From an uncultured Eggerthellaceae bacterium (GTDB lineage Bacteria > Actinomycetota > Coriobacteriia > Coriobacteriales > Eggerthellaceae): a stretch of 64,000 bases of DNA. This document shows positions 48,513-58,376 of the stretch, piece by piece (within the stretch, counting starts at the first letter, position 1; each line of letters begins with the position of its first letter). The translations under genes were made by a program, and so were the position numbers. The notes under the pieces were generated by a model that made no database searches, had not been told where the DNA came from, and saw nothing but the letters and a program-made list of their open reading frames with translations. The stretch lies in NCBI GenBank assembly GCA_947566075.1, contig CANOIM010000001.1, forward strand, positions 62,001 to 126,000, written 5' to 3'.

Positions 48513-48588
48513 GCGCCATTAGCTTAGTTGGTAGAGCAGGGGACTCTTAATCCCAAGGTCGAAGGTTCGAGTCCTTCATGGCGCACCA
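48513..48588 (+). tRNA. tRNA-Lys (CTT)
   Basis: Acceptor GCGCCAT pairs with ATGGCGC, CCA encoded at 48586-48588, anticodon CTT in ACTCTTAAT, standard T loop. Confidence 0.93.
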
Positions 48589-48631
48589 CGAAGCTCACAC
48601 GACCGGCATCTATGTCGGTCGTGTTCGTGAA

Positions 48632-48706
48632 GGGCCCTTAGCTCAATGGTGGAGCAGAGGACTCATAATCCTTTGGTTGCAGGTTCGAATCCTGCAGGGC
48701 CCACCA
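48632..48706 (+). tRNA. CAT-anticodon tRNA, probably tRNA-Ile2 (lysidine), else tRNA-Met
   Basis: Acceptor GGGCCCT pairs with AGGGCCC, CCA at 48704-48706, anticodon CAT in ACTCATAAT. The GC-rich acceptor and the D-loop CAATGGTGGAG resemble tRNA-Ile2 of other bacteria, where C34 becomes lysidine. Amino-acid identity cannot be fixed from the anticodon alone. Confidence 0.8.
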
Positions 48707-48750
48707 AGAGACTCGCCTGAAGCAACAGCGCAAACGAAGAAGAGGTGGGC

Positions 48751-50775
48751 ATGGAGACGCTGACGCTGGTATTGCTGCTAGTGATCGCCGTGCTCATCTC
48801 CGCTGTTCTTGACAGGTTCGTTCCCAAGGTATCGCTCCCCTTGATCCAGGTGGCCATGGGAGTGATCATCTCCCTCTTCGCCCGCGGCAACATCGTCATA
48901 GAGCTGGAACCTGACCTCTTCTTGGTGCTCTTCATCGCTCCTTTGCTCTATATAGAGGCGAAGCACGCTGATAAGGCCATACTCTGGAACAACCGCGGTC
49001 CCATTCTCTCCCTGGCCATCGGGCTGGTGGTCATCACCATGCTCATCATCGGCTTCGTATTGAACGCGCTCATGCCTGCCATCTCTTTGGCGGCCGCCTT
49101 CGCACTGGGAGCCGCCCTGGGGCCTACGGATGCCGTGGCCGTCTCCTCCCTCTCCAAGCAGGTGAGCATCCCTGAGCGCCAATGGGGCATCTTGAAAGGT
49201 GAGCTGCTCTTGAACGACGCCTCGGGCATCGTTTGCTTCCAGCTCGCCATCGCGGCAGCGGCTACCGGTTCGTTCTCGTTCTTGAGCGCCGGAGAGGATT
49301 TCATCGTCGAATTCCTCGGGGGCCTCATCTTCGGGATCGCCATCGGGTATCTGAGCAACTTCATCCTCCGGAAGATCCGCGACGTGGGGGTGGAGAGCAC
49401 CACGTTCCATGTGCTCTTCGAGATATGCATCCCCTTCGTCGTCTATCTCACGGCGGCTGCGGTCCATGTGAGCGGCATCATCGCCGTGGTGGTGGCTGGG
49501 CTCGTGAACGTCATCGCCCCGCGTACGGTGAGCCCCTCCATCGCCCATATGAACATCGTCTCGTCCAGCGTATGGCAGGTCATCTCGTTCACCCTGAACG
49601 GGGTGGTCTTCGTGCTGTTGGGAACCCAGATCCCCACGGCCATGTTCTATTCCTGGGAAGACGCTTCCATATCGAATTGGACGCTTCTGGCCCTGGTGCT
49701 CTTGGTCACCTTCATCCTCATGGGCGTTCGGTTCCTGTGGTGCCTGGGGATGGAATTCGCCTATACCAAGCGCTCTCCGAAGATGCGCTTCACCAAGAGG
49801 AACCTGCGCAATGCCCTGGTCGTCACCTTATGCGGTGCGAAGGGGACCATCACGCTCTCCATCCTCTTCACCATCCCCGTCTTCCTCTCAACGGGCGTGC
49901 GCTTCCCGGAGCGTCATCTGATCATCTTCATCGGCTGTGGCGTCATCTTGGTGACGCTTCTGCTGGCCACCTTCGTGGTGCCCTTGGTGGCGCCTCAACG
50001 CAAGCGGAAGCCCACAGAGATCCAGGCCCGTCAAGAGTACTTCGAATGCTTGGCTGATATCCTGCGCAATGTCATCGAAGGGCTTGCGGCTCAGCAGACG
50101 CGAGACAACATCACCGCCACCCGCCGAGTCATCCAGATATACCAAGACCGGTTGGAACGGACCAAGAGCAACACGGGTCAAGAGGACGAGGAGAGCTCTG
50201 AGCTTCGCTATCAGGCCCTGGAATGGGAGCAGGAGCACACCTTAGCGCTCATCAACGAAGGGCGCGTCAGCCATGATGTGGGTTATGAGTACATCGGACG
50301 CCTTGAGCGCATGGAGCGGTTCGCTCGCCATGGCTCACGGCTCTCCCCGCGCCGTGCCCTGGCTTCCGTGCGCGCCTTCTTCATCAAGGTCCGTCAGGCC
50401 TTCTTCCGCATCCTGCCCAAGGCGGCTCAAGCGGACAGCCTGAGCGAGATGCACCAGCTTCAGATGGAGACCCATGTCCATGTCTTGGGCATCTTGCATG
50501 ACATGATCACCCAAGATGATGTGCTCACAGAAGACGTGAGCAGGCTCATCGTTGAATATGAGACGACGTTGGCGGCCTTGCGGAAACGCGCGCCCAGCGT
50601 GACCACATCATTCAAGATCGTGGATCAGACCGATGACATCCGTCGCCTTGCCTACCAGCTGGAATTGGAAGAGATCCAGAAGATGTATGAGCGCTCCCGC
50701 ATCGATCGCCACGGTGCCAAGACCATGCGCGACAACGTGGCGCTCATGCAGATGGATCTAGAGGATAAGCTCTAA
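48751..50775 (+). CDS. CPA1 Na+/H+ antiporter with large C-terminal cytosolic domain
   Basis: 674 residues from ATG 48751 (AAGAGGTG upstream). Ten or more helices; antiporter motifs GAALGPTDAVAVSSLSKQVS (conserved Asp) and LLLNDASGIVCFQLAIAAAA (NDA) are in place. RNLRNALVVTLCGAKGTITL is the last core helix region. Residues about 425-674 form a helical cytosolic domain rich in Glu and Arg. It exchanges Na+ for protons. Directly after the tRNA group. It differs from short NhaP by this tail, which may regulate activity. Confidence 0.9.
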   Translation: METLTLVLLLVIAVLISAVLDRFVPKVSLPLIQVAMGVIISLFARGNIVIELEPDLFLVLFIAPLLYIEAKHADKAILWNNRGPILSLAIGLVVITMLIIGFVLNALMPAISLAAAFALGAALGPTDAVAVSSLSKQVSIPERQWGILKGELLLNDASGIVCFQLAIAAAATGSFSFLSAGEDFIVEFLGGLIFGIAIGYLSNFILRKIRDVGVESTTFHVLFEICIPFVVYLTAAAVHVSGIIAVVVAGLVNVIAPRTVSPSIAHMNIVSSSVWQVISFTLNGVVFVLLGTQIPTAMFYSWEDASISNWTLLALVLLVTFILMGVRFLWCLGMEFAYTKRSPKMRFTKRNLRNALVVTLCGAKGTITLSILFTIPVFLSTGVRFPERHLIIFIGCGVILVTLLLATFVVPLVAPQRKRKPTEIQARQEYFECLADILRNVIEGLAAQQTRDNITATRRVIQIYQDRLERTKSNTGQEDEESSELRYQALEWEQEHTLALINEGRVSHDVGYEYIGRLERMERFARHGSRLSPRRALASVRAFFIKVRQAFFRILPKAAQADSLSEMHQLQMETHVHVLGILHDMITQDDVLTEDVSRLIVEYETTLAALRKRAPSVTTSFKIVDQTDDIRRLAYQLELEEIQKMYERSRIDRHGAKTMRDNVALMQMDLEDKL

Positions 50776-50842
50776 GTTCCCCTTGATTCGGCTTGGCAGA
50801 CACGCTAGAATACCTGCTTGCAGCAACGGGCTGCACATATCC

Positions 50843-50917
50843 GGTCGCTTGGCTCAGCGGGAGAGCATCGCCTTCACACGGCGGGGGTCACAGGTTCAAA
50901 TCCTGTAGCGACCACCA
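50843..50917 (+). tRNA. tRNA-Val (CAC)
   Basis: Acceptor GGTCGCT pairs with AGCGACC, CCA encoded at 50915-50917, anticodon CAC in CTTCACACG, T loop GGTTCAAATCC. Confidence 0.95.
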
Positions 50918-50926
50918 TGAACACGC

Positions 50927-50955
50927 AGGCCAGAAGCCGTTTTTGCTTCTGGCCT
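50927..50955 (+). terminator. Terminator after tRNA-Val
   Basis: AGGCCAGAAGC and GCTTCTGGCCT form a perfect 11-bp stem around CGTTTTT, followed by TCTTC, 10 nt after the tRNA end. Confidence 0.6.
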
Positions 50956-50987
50956 TCTTCATGCAAGCGGTTCGATAGGAGGACGGG

Positions 50988-51233
50988 ATGGAGACCATGG
51001 AATTCACGCCGAAGGGCGTTTGCTCGCGCAAGATCAACATCGCCACCGAAGATGGCGTGGTGCGCAATGTGGAATTCACCGGCGGGTGCGATGGCAACCT
51101 GAAGGCCATCGCCAAGCTCATCAAGGACATGCCCACCCAACAGGTGATAGACGTGTTGGAGGGCAACACCTGCGGCCCGCGTTCCACCAGCTGCGCCGAT
51201 CAGCTGGCCCAGGCCCTCAAGCAAACGCTGTAA
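50988..51233 (+). CDS. TSCPD domain protein (ribonucleotide-reductase-associated family)
   Basis: 81 residues from ATG 50988 (ATAGGAGGACGG upstream). The TSCPD motif appears as GNTCGPRSTSCADQLAQAL, with a further Cys in the middle (VEFTGGCDGNLKAIAKLIKD) and early (GVCSRKINI). This family occurs as stand-alone small proteins or as a C-terminal domain of class II ribonucleotide reductases, where it binds metal or reduces Cys. Its partner is not in the window. Confidence 0.85.
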   Translation: METMEFTPKGVCSRKINIATEDGVVRNVEFTGGCDGNLKAIAKLIKDMPTQQVIDVLEGNTCGPRSTSCADQLAQALKQTL

Positions 51234-51266
51234 CCTGACGCATTCCAGAAAGGGGAGCGGTCCCTC

Positions 51267-52316
51267 ATGGCGAAGATGACCACGTTCGAAACCCAGAAGA
51301 AGATGAGCGACGAAGTGAAGGCGGACCTGGCGAAGGATCCTTCGAAGTACATCATGCTCACGGGAGACCGACCCACCGGCCGTTTGCACCTGGGTCACTA
51401 CTTCGGCACCATCAAGGAACGCGTCCGCCTGCAGGATGAAGGGGTTCACACCAATATCGTCATCGCTGACTATCAGGTCATCACTGACCGTGACACCACC
51501 GCAGACATCCATGACAACGTGCTCAACATGGTCATAGATTATCTGGCCTGCGGGATAGATCCTGAGCGCACCATGATCTTCACCCATTCGGCCATCCCGC
51601 CCCTGAATCAGCTCATGCTGCCGTTCCTTTCCCTGGTGAGCGAAGCGGAGCTTCTGCGCAACCCTACGGTGAAGGCGGAGAAAGAGGCTTCGGGCCATGC
51701 GCTCACGGGCCTTCTGCTCACCTATCCGGTTCATCAAGCCTGCGACATCCTGTTCTGCAAGGGCAACATCGTACCCGTAGGCAAAGACCAGCTTCCTCAC
51801 ATAGAGCAGACCCGCCAGATCGCTCGGCGCTTCAATGAGCGCTTCGCCCCCGTGTTCCCTGAACCGGTGGGCCTGCTCACAGAAGCCGTTGAGATCCCGG
51901 GCCTCGATGGGCGCAAGATGTCGAAGTCCTATGGGAACGCCATCTCGCTTTCGGCCACCGCTGAGGAAACGGCGAAGCTCATCAAGAAGTCCAAGACTGA
52001 CTCTGAGCGCACCATCACCTTTAACCCCGAGGGCCGTCCCGGGGTGAGCGCGCTTCTGACCACAGCTGCGCTGACCACGGGCCGCTCCGAAGAGGATATC
52101 GCCGCTGAGATAGGGGAGGCGGGGGCGGGCGCCCTCAAGACCTACGTGACCGAATCGGTGAATGCCTACCTGGCTCCCATTCGCCAGCGCCGTCAGGAAC
52201 TGGAGCAGGACATCCCCTACATCGAAGGGGTCCTTGCCGAAGGGAACCGGCGCGCCATGGATGTGGCTCAAGCCACCTTGGATGAGGTGCGCCAGGCCAT
52301 GGGCATGGTCTATTAG
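51267..52316 (+). CDS. trpS: Tryptophanyl-tRNA synthetase
   Basis: 349 residues from ATG 51267 with AAAGGGGAG upstream. HIGH motif as HLGH (41-44), GDRPTGRLHLGH typical start, and KMSKS at 217-221. The N-terminal extension of about 28 residues (MAKMTTFETQKKMSDEVKAD) is longer than in other TrpRS. Attaches Trp to tRNA. No T-box upstream, only 33 bp separates it from the TSCPD gene. Confidence 0.95.
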   Translation: MAKMTTFETQKKMSDEVKADLAKDPSKYIMLTGDRPTGRLHLGHYFGTIKERVRLQDEGVHTNIVIADYQVITDRDTTADIHDNVLNMVIDYLACGIDPERTMIFTHSAIPPLNQLMLPFLSLVSEAELLRNPTVKAEKEASGHALTGLLLTYPVHQACDILFCKGNIVPVGKDQLPHIEQTRQIARRFNERFAPVFPEPVGLLTEAVEIPGLDGRKMSKSYGNAISLSATAEETAKLIKKSKTDSERTITFNPEGRPGVSALLTTAALTTGRSEEDIAAEIGEAGAGALKTYVTESVNAYLAPIRQRRQELEQDIPYIEGVLAEGNRRAMDVAQATLDEVRQAMGMVY

Positions 52317-52393
52317 CAGCTGCCCTGAAAACCACATATTTATCCGATTTGTCGTGCCGTTCGGGCGGGTCATTGGTGCTATACTTCCACGGT

Positions 52394-52409
52394 CTGCGAA
52401 AAATCGCAG
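52394..52409 (+). promoter_or_regulatory. rpsA leader hairpin CTGCGA-AAAA-TCGCAG
   Basis: Perfect 6-bp stem in the 221-bp gap before rpsA (52317-52537), about 130 nt upstream of its TTG start. Ribosomal protein S1 leaders often carry autoregulatory structures; no known motif is recognised here. Confidence 0.4.
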
Positions 52410-52537
52410 GCAAGAAGACTATAGGCCCTTGAGACATGTTGGTTTTACAAACAATTCGTCTGCTCGTTTGCAAGCGAACATGGTAAGTATCACCCGTCAT
52501 GAGCAAAGGGTCCCCGCAGATGTGAAAGGGGTCCATT

Positions 52538-53806
52538 TTGACCGAGATCAAGAACACGTCCGTCATCCAGTTCGATGATATCTCCGATGATCAGCTGAAT
52601 GCCATGATCGATGGCACGCTGACCGATTTCAACGAGGGTGACCTGGTTGACGGCACCGTGGTGAAGCTGGAGCATGACGAGGTGCTGGTGGATATCGGGT
52701 TCAAGAGCGAAGGCGTCATCCCTGCTCGTGAGCTCTCCATCCGCAAGGATATAGATCCTTCAGAGATCGTGAACCTGGGGGATAAGATCGAGGCCTTGGT
52801 CCTTCAGAAGGAAGACAAGGACGGTCGTCTCATCCTCTCCAAGAAGCGTGCTGAGTACGAGCGCGCCTGGAACCAGGTGGAAGAGAAGTTCAAGGCCGGA
52901 GAAACGGTCACCGGTGAGGTCATCGAAGTGGTCAAGGGCGGGCTCATCATGGATATCGGCCTGCGCGGCTTCCTGCCCGCATCCTTGGTGGATCTGCGCC
53001 GCGTGAAGGATCTGGATACCTACCTCAACACTGAGATCGAGGCTCGCGTCATCGAGATGGATCGCAACCGCAACAACGTGGTCCTCTCCCGTCGCGTCCT
53101 TCTGGAGGAAGGTCGCCGTGCAGAGCGCACAGAGATCCTCTCCAAGCTCTCCAAGGGCATGCGCCTCAAGGGCACCGTTTCCTCTATCGTTGACTTCGGC
53201 GCCTTCGTTGACCTGGGTGGCATCGACGGCCTGGTCCACATCTCTGAGCTTTCCTGGAACCATGTCAACCATCCTTCCGAGGTGGTCAAGGTGGGCGATG
53301 AAGTGGAGGTGGAGGTCCTGGATGTGGATCTCAACCGTGAGCGCATCTCCCTGGGCCTCAAGCAGACCACGGAAGATCCCTGGATCAAGCTGGTGGAGAA
53401 CTACCCTGTGGGCACCATCGTTGATGGTCATGTCACCAAGATCGTCCCGTTCGGCGCCTTCGTGGAGCTGGGTGAGGCTGTAGAGGGCCTGGTGCACATC
53501 TCTGAGATGTCCCCGAAGCACATCGACACTCCCGCTCAGGTGGTCAAGCAGGGCGAAGACGTCAAGGTGAAGGTCATGGAGATCAACCCTGAACGTCGTC
53601 GCATCAGCCTGTCCATGAAGGCTGCCGCTGAAGAGCTCGGCTTTGAGATAGAGGTGGATGAATCCATCCAGGCAGAGCCCAAACCCAAGAAGGCTGAGGA
53701 AGAGGCTCCGGTGGCTGAGGCTGAGGTCATCGAGGTGGCACCTGTTGAGGATGACGCAGCTGAGGTGGAAGAGGCTGTGATCGAAGACACGAGCGCCACG
53801 GAGTAA
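52538..53806 (+). CDS. rpsA: Ribosomal protein S1
   Basis: 422 residues from a TTG at 52538 with GAAAGGGG upstream; the N-terminus [14 protein letters not shown] is family-like. Four S1 domains: about 33-102 ([20 protein letters not shown]), 120-185 ([20 protein letters not shown]), 205-275 ([20 protein letters not shown]) and 290-360 ([20 protein letters not shown]). The C-terminal acidic tail is as in Actinobacteria. It binds mRNA on the 30S subunit. The upstream gap of 221 bp may hold autoregulation. Confidence 0.95.
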   Translation: MTEIKNTSVIQFDDISDDQLNAMIDGTLTDFNEGDLVDGTVVKLEHDEVLVDIGFKSEGVIPARELSIRKDIDPSEIVNLGDKIEALVLQKEDKDGRLILSKKRAEYERAWNQVEEKFKAGETVTGEVIEVVKGGLIMDIGLRGFLPASLVDLRRVKDLDTYLNTEIEARVIEMDRNRNNVVLSRRVLLEEGRRAERTEILSKLSKGMRLKGTVSSIVDFGAFVDLGGIDGLVHISELSWNHVNHPSEVVKVGDEVEVEVLDVDLNRERISLGLKQTTEDPWIKLVENYPVGTIVDGHVTKIVPFGAFVELGEAVEGLVHISEMSPKHIDTPAQVVKQGEDVKVKVMEINPERRRISLSMKAAAEELGFEIEVDESIQAEPKPKKAEEEAPVAEAEVIEVAPVEDDAAEVEEAVIEDTSATE

Positions 53807-53841
53807 GTCGAAGCCGTAAGAGGAGTCAGGGGGAGGATGCT

Positions 53842-54435
53842 GTGAAGAAGCTTTTCATCATCGGCGGTATGGGTGCTGGTAAGTCCTCAGCCACCCGTGC
53901 ACTGTTGGATCAGGGCCTTCCCCTGATAGATCTTGACATGGTGGGCCACGACATCCTCAAGTGGGAAGTGGTGAAAGAAGAGCTCGCTGAAGCCTTCGGT
54001 GATGACATCTTGGATGAAGATGGAGAGGTCATGCGCTCTACGCTGGCTGCAAAGGCATTCAAGACGCCTGCTGACACGCGCAAGCTCAACCGCATCACCA
54101 TGCCTCGCATCGAAGAAGCCTACACTGACAAGCTGGCAGAGATAGAGGCGTCGGGGGCTGATGCCGTAGTGGTGGAATACTCCGCCTTCAAGAACCGCGA
54201 AAGCTCCCTGGCCTATTCGGCCGATGTGGTCATCGCCATCCTGGCTCCTACGGATGTGCGCATCGAACGGGCGGTGGCTTCCGGGTTCGATGAGGATGAC
54301 GTGCGCCGTCGCATCGCCCGCCAGATCACCGATGCTGATCGCGTGGAAGCAGCTGATGTGGTGTTCAACAACAACTCCACCAAAGAAGAGCTGTACAACA
54401 AGGTGTTGGATTGGTGGAATACCTACAACGCCTAA
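53842..54435 (+). CDS. coaE: Dephospho-CoA kinase
   Basis: 197 residues from the GTG at 53842 (GGGGGAGG upstream). P-loop GGMGAGKS (8-15), DLDMVGHDILK, and RIARQITDADRVEAADVVFN with the conserved Asp and Asn (NNNS) match CoaE. It phosphorylates dephospho-CoA at the 3' position as the last step of CoA synthesis. Located 35 bp after rpsA, an order also seen in other bacteria. Confidence 0.92.
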   Translation: MKKLFIIGGMGAGKSSATRALLDQGLPLIDLDMVGHDILKWEVVKEELAEAFGDDILDEDGEVMRSTLAAKAFKTPADTRKLNRITMPRIEEAYTDKLAEIEASGADAVVVEYSAFKNRESSLAYSADVVIAILAPTDVRIERAVASGFDEDDVRRRIARQITDADRVEAADVVFNNNSTKEELYNKVLDWWNTYNA

Positions 54436-54455
54436 CCCTTTGAGCATATACTCTC

Positions 54456-54491
54456 AGACCCGGTGCCTCCCTGTGGGAGCGCATCGGGTCT
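54456..54491 (+). terminator. Two-part hairpin after coaE
   Basis: AGACCCG (54456-54462) pairs with CGGGTCT (54485-54491), enclosing CTCCC-TGT-GGGAG. Followed by TCGCATTC rather than a long T run, so it is a probable terminator or processing hairpin. Confidence 0.6.
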
Positions 54492-54534
54492 TCGCATTCT
54501 ACGACCCATCGGTTTTCTGGAAGGGAGGGGCCTC

Positions 54535-56664
54535 ATGTCCAGTCATCTTTGCAATATCGAAGGCGTAGAGATGGAGGGGAAGCTTCCTGCGGCGAAGTTG
54601 GCCTCTTCTCCGCTCAAGGTGGTCTCGCCCTTCGAGCCTTCCGGGGACCAGCCTGAGGCCATCGCTGAGCTGGCCCGGGGGGTGGATGAGGGCCTGCGCT
54701 ATCAGACGCTGCTGGGTGTGACCGGGTCTGGCAAGACCTTCACCATGGCCAAGGTCATAGAGGCAGTGCAGAAGCCCACGCTTGTCATGGCTCCGAACAA
54801 GACGCTCGCAGCTCAGCTGGCATCGGAGCTCAAGGAGTTCTTCCCTGACAACGCCGTGGTCTACTTCGTCAGCTATTACGATTACTATCAGCCCGAAGCC
54901 TATGTGCCCTCCTCTGACACCTTCATAGAGAAGGATGCCTCCATCAACGAAGAGGTGGAGAAGCTGCGCCATGCCGCCACCAGCGCTCTGCTCTCTCGGC
55001 GTGATGTCATCGTGGTGGCTTCCGTCAGCTGCATCTATGGCATCGGCAGCCCCCAAGACTATGCTGGGATGGCGGTCTTCTTAGACAAGGATGTCCCCTC
55101 TGACCGGGATGAGGTGGTCTATGGGCTCATCGACATCCAATATGACCGGAATGACTACGAACTCTCCCGCGGCACCTTCCGCGTGCGAGGGGATTCGCTG
55201 GATATCTTCCCTCCCTATGCGGACAATCCCCTGCGGGTGGATTTCTGGGGGGATGAGATAGAGGAGATAGCTGAGATAGACAACGTCACCGGTGAGGTCT
55301 TGGGCACCTATCAGGCCCTTCCCATCTGGCCTGCCTCCCACTACGTGACAGCCCGGCCCAAGATGGACAAGGCCCTCACTACCATCCGCGATGAGCTGCA
55401 GGGGCGCCTGCAAGAGTTCGCCGAAGAGGGCAAGCTGTTAGAGGCTCAGCGGCTGGAGATGCGGACGAACTATGACCTTGAGATGTTGGAGACCATGGGC
55501 TTCTGCTCTGGGATAGAGAACTACTCCCGACACTTGGACGGGCGCGCTCCCGGTGAGCCGCCCTATACCCTCATAGACTATTTCCCCGATGATTTCCTCT
55601 GCATCATAGATGAGTCCCATGTCACGGTACCTCAGATCCGCGGCATGCATGAGGGGGATCGCAGCCGGAAGGTCACCCTGGCCGAGCATGGCTTCCGGCT
55701 GCCCTCCGCCTTGGATAACCGCCCCTTGCGCTTCGATGAGTTCGAAGAGCGTGTACCCCAGTTCATCTATGTGAGCGCCACGCCGGGAGACTACGAGGAG
55801 AAGGTGAGCCAGGCGAAGGTGGATCAGATCATCCGTCCCACCGGTTTACTGGATCCTGAGATCATCGTGCGCACCTCCAAGAGCCAGATCGACGACATCA
55901 TCGATGAGTCCAAGGAACGGGCGGCACGGGATGAGCGCGTGCTCATCACCACGCTCACCAAGAAGATGGCCGAGGATCTGACCGACCATCTGCTGGATCA
56001 GGGGGTCAAAGCCCGCTACATGCATTCAGACATAGCCACCCTTGACCGCGTTGAGATCCTGCGTGACCTGCGCCTGGGCGCTTTCGACGTGCTCGTGGGC
56101 ATCAATCTGCTGCGAGAGGGCCTTGACCTGCCTGAGGTCAGCCTGGTGGCCATCCTGGATGCTGACAAGGAGGGCTTTCTGCGCAATCATCGCTCTCTCA
56201 TCCAGACCATCGGCCGCGCTGCTCGCAATGTGTCTGGTCAGGTCATCATGTACGCTGACCGCCAGACGGATTCCATGGCCCGGGCCATCGAAGAGACCTG
56301 TCGCCGTCGCAGCATCCAGATGGCCTACAACGAAGCCCATGGCATCCAGCCTGAGACCATACGCAAGGCCATCAATGACATCATGGGCGCCATCACCGAA
56401 GAGGCTGCCGGAGTGGATGCCGCTGACATCAACAAGGAATTGGCTGAGCTCTCTCGAGAAGAGGTCATGCGCGTCATCATGTCCATGGAAGAGGAGATGC
56501 AGGCAGCCAGCGCGGGCATGGATTTCGAAGAGGCGGCTCGCTTGCGTGACCAAGTGGTCTCCCTCCGGTCAGCCGTGGAGGGCACCACCGAACAGGATGC
56601 TTTGAAAGAGCTCAAGAAGAACGCCCGGAAGGGCTCGAAGTATGGCAGGAGGAAGCACTCGTGA
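54535..56664 (+). CDS. uvrB: Excinuclease ABC subunit B
   Basis: 709 residues from ATG 54535 with GGAAGGGAGGGG upstream; the open frame begins earlier without a site. Walker A GVTGSGKT (61-68), the beta-hairpin [20 protein letters not shown] (damage wedge), helicase motifs [16 protein letters not shown] and [26 protein letters not shown], and a C-terminal UVR motif ([20 protein letters not shown]). It verifies DNA damage in nucleotide excision repair. The stop overlaps the recN GTG. Confidence 0.96.
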   Translation: MSSHLCNIEGVEMEGKLPAAKLASSPLKVVSPFEPSGDQPEAIAELARGVDEGLRYQTLLGVTGSGKTFTMAKVIEAVQKPTLVMAPNKTLAAQLASELKEFFPDNAVVYFVSYYDYYQPEAYVPSSDTFIEKDASINEEVEKLRHAATSALLSRRDVIVVASVSCIYGIGSPQDYAGMAVFLDKDVPSDRDEVVYGLIDIQYDRNDYELSRGTFRVRGDSLDIFPPYADNPLRVDFWGDEIEEIAEIDNVTGEVLGTYQALPIWPASHYVTARPKMDKALTTIRDELQGRLQEFAEEGKLLEAQRLEMRTNYDLEMLETMGFCSGIENYSRHLDGRAPGEPPYTLIDYFPDDFLCIIDESHVTVPQIRGMHEGDRSRKVTLAEHGFRLPSALDNRPLRFDEFEERVPQFIYVSATPGDYEEKVSQAKVDQIIRPTGLLDPEIIVRTSKSQIDDIIDESKERAARDERVLITTLTKKMAEDLTDHLLDQGVKARYMHSDIATLDRVEILRDLRLGAFDVLVGINLLREGLDLPEVSLVAILDADKEGFLRNHRSLIQTIGRAARNVSGQVIMYADRQTDSMARAIEETCRRRSIQMAYNEAHGIQPETIRKAINDIMGAITEEAAGVDAADINKELAELSREEVMRVIMSMEEEMQAASAGMDFEEAARLRDQVVSLRSAVEGTTEQDALKELKKNARKGSKYGRRKHS

Positions 56665-58307
56665 TCGACGAGATCTGCGTTCATAACATCGCCCTCATCG
56701 AAGAGGCTTCCATAGAACCTGCCCCCGGACTCACCGCCATCACGGGTGAAACGGGAGCGGGCAAGACCGCCATCCTCAACGCCTGTCGCTTGCTCTCAGG
56801 TCAGCGAGGAGACAAGACCATGGTGCGCGAAGGGGCTGACGAAGCCAGTGCATCGGGGAGGTTCTTCATCCCGGGCAGCAAGGGCGCAGAGGGGAGGGAT
56901 GACGCTCCCCAAGAGATCGTGGCCTCGCGTCGCATGAGCGCTGATGGGCGCAGCCGGGTCAAGATCAACGGAGAGATATCCAGCGTGACCGAGCTATCCC
57001 AGGCCATCTCTCCCTTGCTGGATCTTTCCAGTCAACATGACCAGCTGGCGCTCTCCCATGCCTCATCCCATCGCAGCCTCTTGGATCTGTTCGCTGCTGA
57101 GGCTGTGGAAGGGCCGCTTGCGGCCTACATTGAGGCCTTCGCTCAGGCCAAGGAGGCGGCCGTCTATCTGGAAGAGGTGCGCCAGCTTCGCGCTACTTCG
57201 GATGCTCAGGCCGAAGAGGCCCGCTTCATCCTTGGTCAGATAGAGCCCATCCAACCCAGCTTGGGTGATTATGAGGAGCTCACGCTCTTCGTGCGGCGCT
57301 CAGAGAACGCCGAAGCCCTGGCTCGCACCTCTTCTGAGGCCTACGATGCGCTCTGCGGAGAAGAGGGGGTCTTAGATGGGCTGAATGCTGCCATCGCTTC
57401 CCTGGAAGAGGGGGCGCGCTTCGATGAACCGCTGGGAGCCCATGCTGAATCCCTCCGTGAGGCATCCTATGTCATAGAGGATGTGTCTCGGGATGTGCTG
57501 CGCTTTCGGGATGCAGTGGATTTGGATATGTCCACTTTGGAACAGGCTCAAGAGCGCATGGCGGCCTATCAGGGGCTCATCCGCAAGTACGGCCCCACCC
57601 TAGAGGATGTCATCCGCCGAGCCGAGGAGGCTCAGCGCGTGGTGTCTCTCATGGAAGATTCCGAAGGGGCTGAATCCGCTGCCGCTGCCCGCGTGCAGCA
57701 GGCCGAAGCTGCCTTGGCCCAGGCGGCCGAAGAGCTCCATAGGGCACGGGCTGCCCAAGCCCCCTCCATGGCCGATCAGGTGAACGAGGTCATGGCCTCC
57801 CTCCAGATGGGGAGCGCCTCGCTCCTCTGCCAGGTGGAGCTCCTGCCTGCGGATCAGTGGACGGAATCAGGCCCGGATAAGGTGGAATTCCTGTTCCGGC
57901 CTTCAGCAGGCATGGGGGAGCGCCCCTTGGCGAAGGTGGCTTCGGGAGGTGAGCTCTCCCGGGTGATGCTGGCCCTCCATGTGGTCTTGGGAGACGCTGA
58001 CAACGTTCCCACCCTCATCTTCGATGAGATAGATTCCGGAGTGGGGGGAGCGGTGGCCAATGCCTTGGCGGAGGTCCTCTCCCGCCTGGCTGAGACCCAT
58101 CAGGTGATCGTGGTCACTCACTTGGCCCAAGTGGCCTCCAAGGCTGAGCGTCATTATGTGGTATCCAAAGCAGAGACGGGCGGTGTGGCACGCACCACCA
58201 TCCAAACCGTAGAGGGGGAGGACCGGGTGGCAGAGATAGCGCGGATGCTCTCGGGGACTTCTACGGAAGCATCCACCACCCACGCCAAAGAGCTCCTGGG
58301 CCTGTAA
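56661..58307 (+). CDS. recN: DNA repair protein RecN
   Basis: 548 residues from a GTG at 56661 that overlaps the uvrB stop. SMC-like: GETGAGKT (29-36) near the N-terminus, central coiled coils, and [40 protein letters not shown] and [20 protein letters not shown] at the C-terminus. RecN helps recombinational repair of double-strand breaks. Coupled to uvrB, so both belong to a damage response unit. Confidence 0.94.
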   Translation: MIDEICVHNIALIEEASIEPAPGLTAITGETGAGKTAILNACRLLSGQRGDKTMVREGADEASASGRFFIPGSKGAEGRDDAPQEIVASRRMSADGRSRVKINGEISSVTELSQAISPLLDLSSQHDQLALSHASSHRSLLDLFAAEAVEGPLAAYIEAFAQAKEAAVYLEEVRQLRATSDAQAEEARFILGQIEPIQPSLGDYEELTLFVRRSENAEALARTSSEAYDALCGEEGVLDGLNAAIASLEEGARFDEPLGAHAESLREASYVIEDVSRDVLRFRDAVDLDMSTLEQAQERMAAYQGLIRKYGPTLEDVIRRAEEAQRVVSLMEDSEGAESAAAARVQQAEAALAQAAEELHRARAAQAPSMADQVNEVMASLQMGSASLLCQVELLPADQWTESGPDKVEFLFRPSAGMGERPLAKVASGGELSRVMLALHVVLGDADNVPTLIFDEIDSGVGGAVANALAEVLSRLAETHQVIVVTHLAQVASKAERHYVVSKAETGGVARTTIQTVEGEDRVAEIARMLSGTSTEASTTHAKELLGL

Positions 58308-58376
58308 GCGGATGAGCGGCGCCTATGGGGCTGCGAAGGCTGCCAAAGGTTATGCATTTTCGTTGCATGGGTTGCA

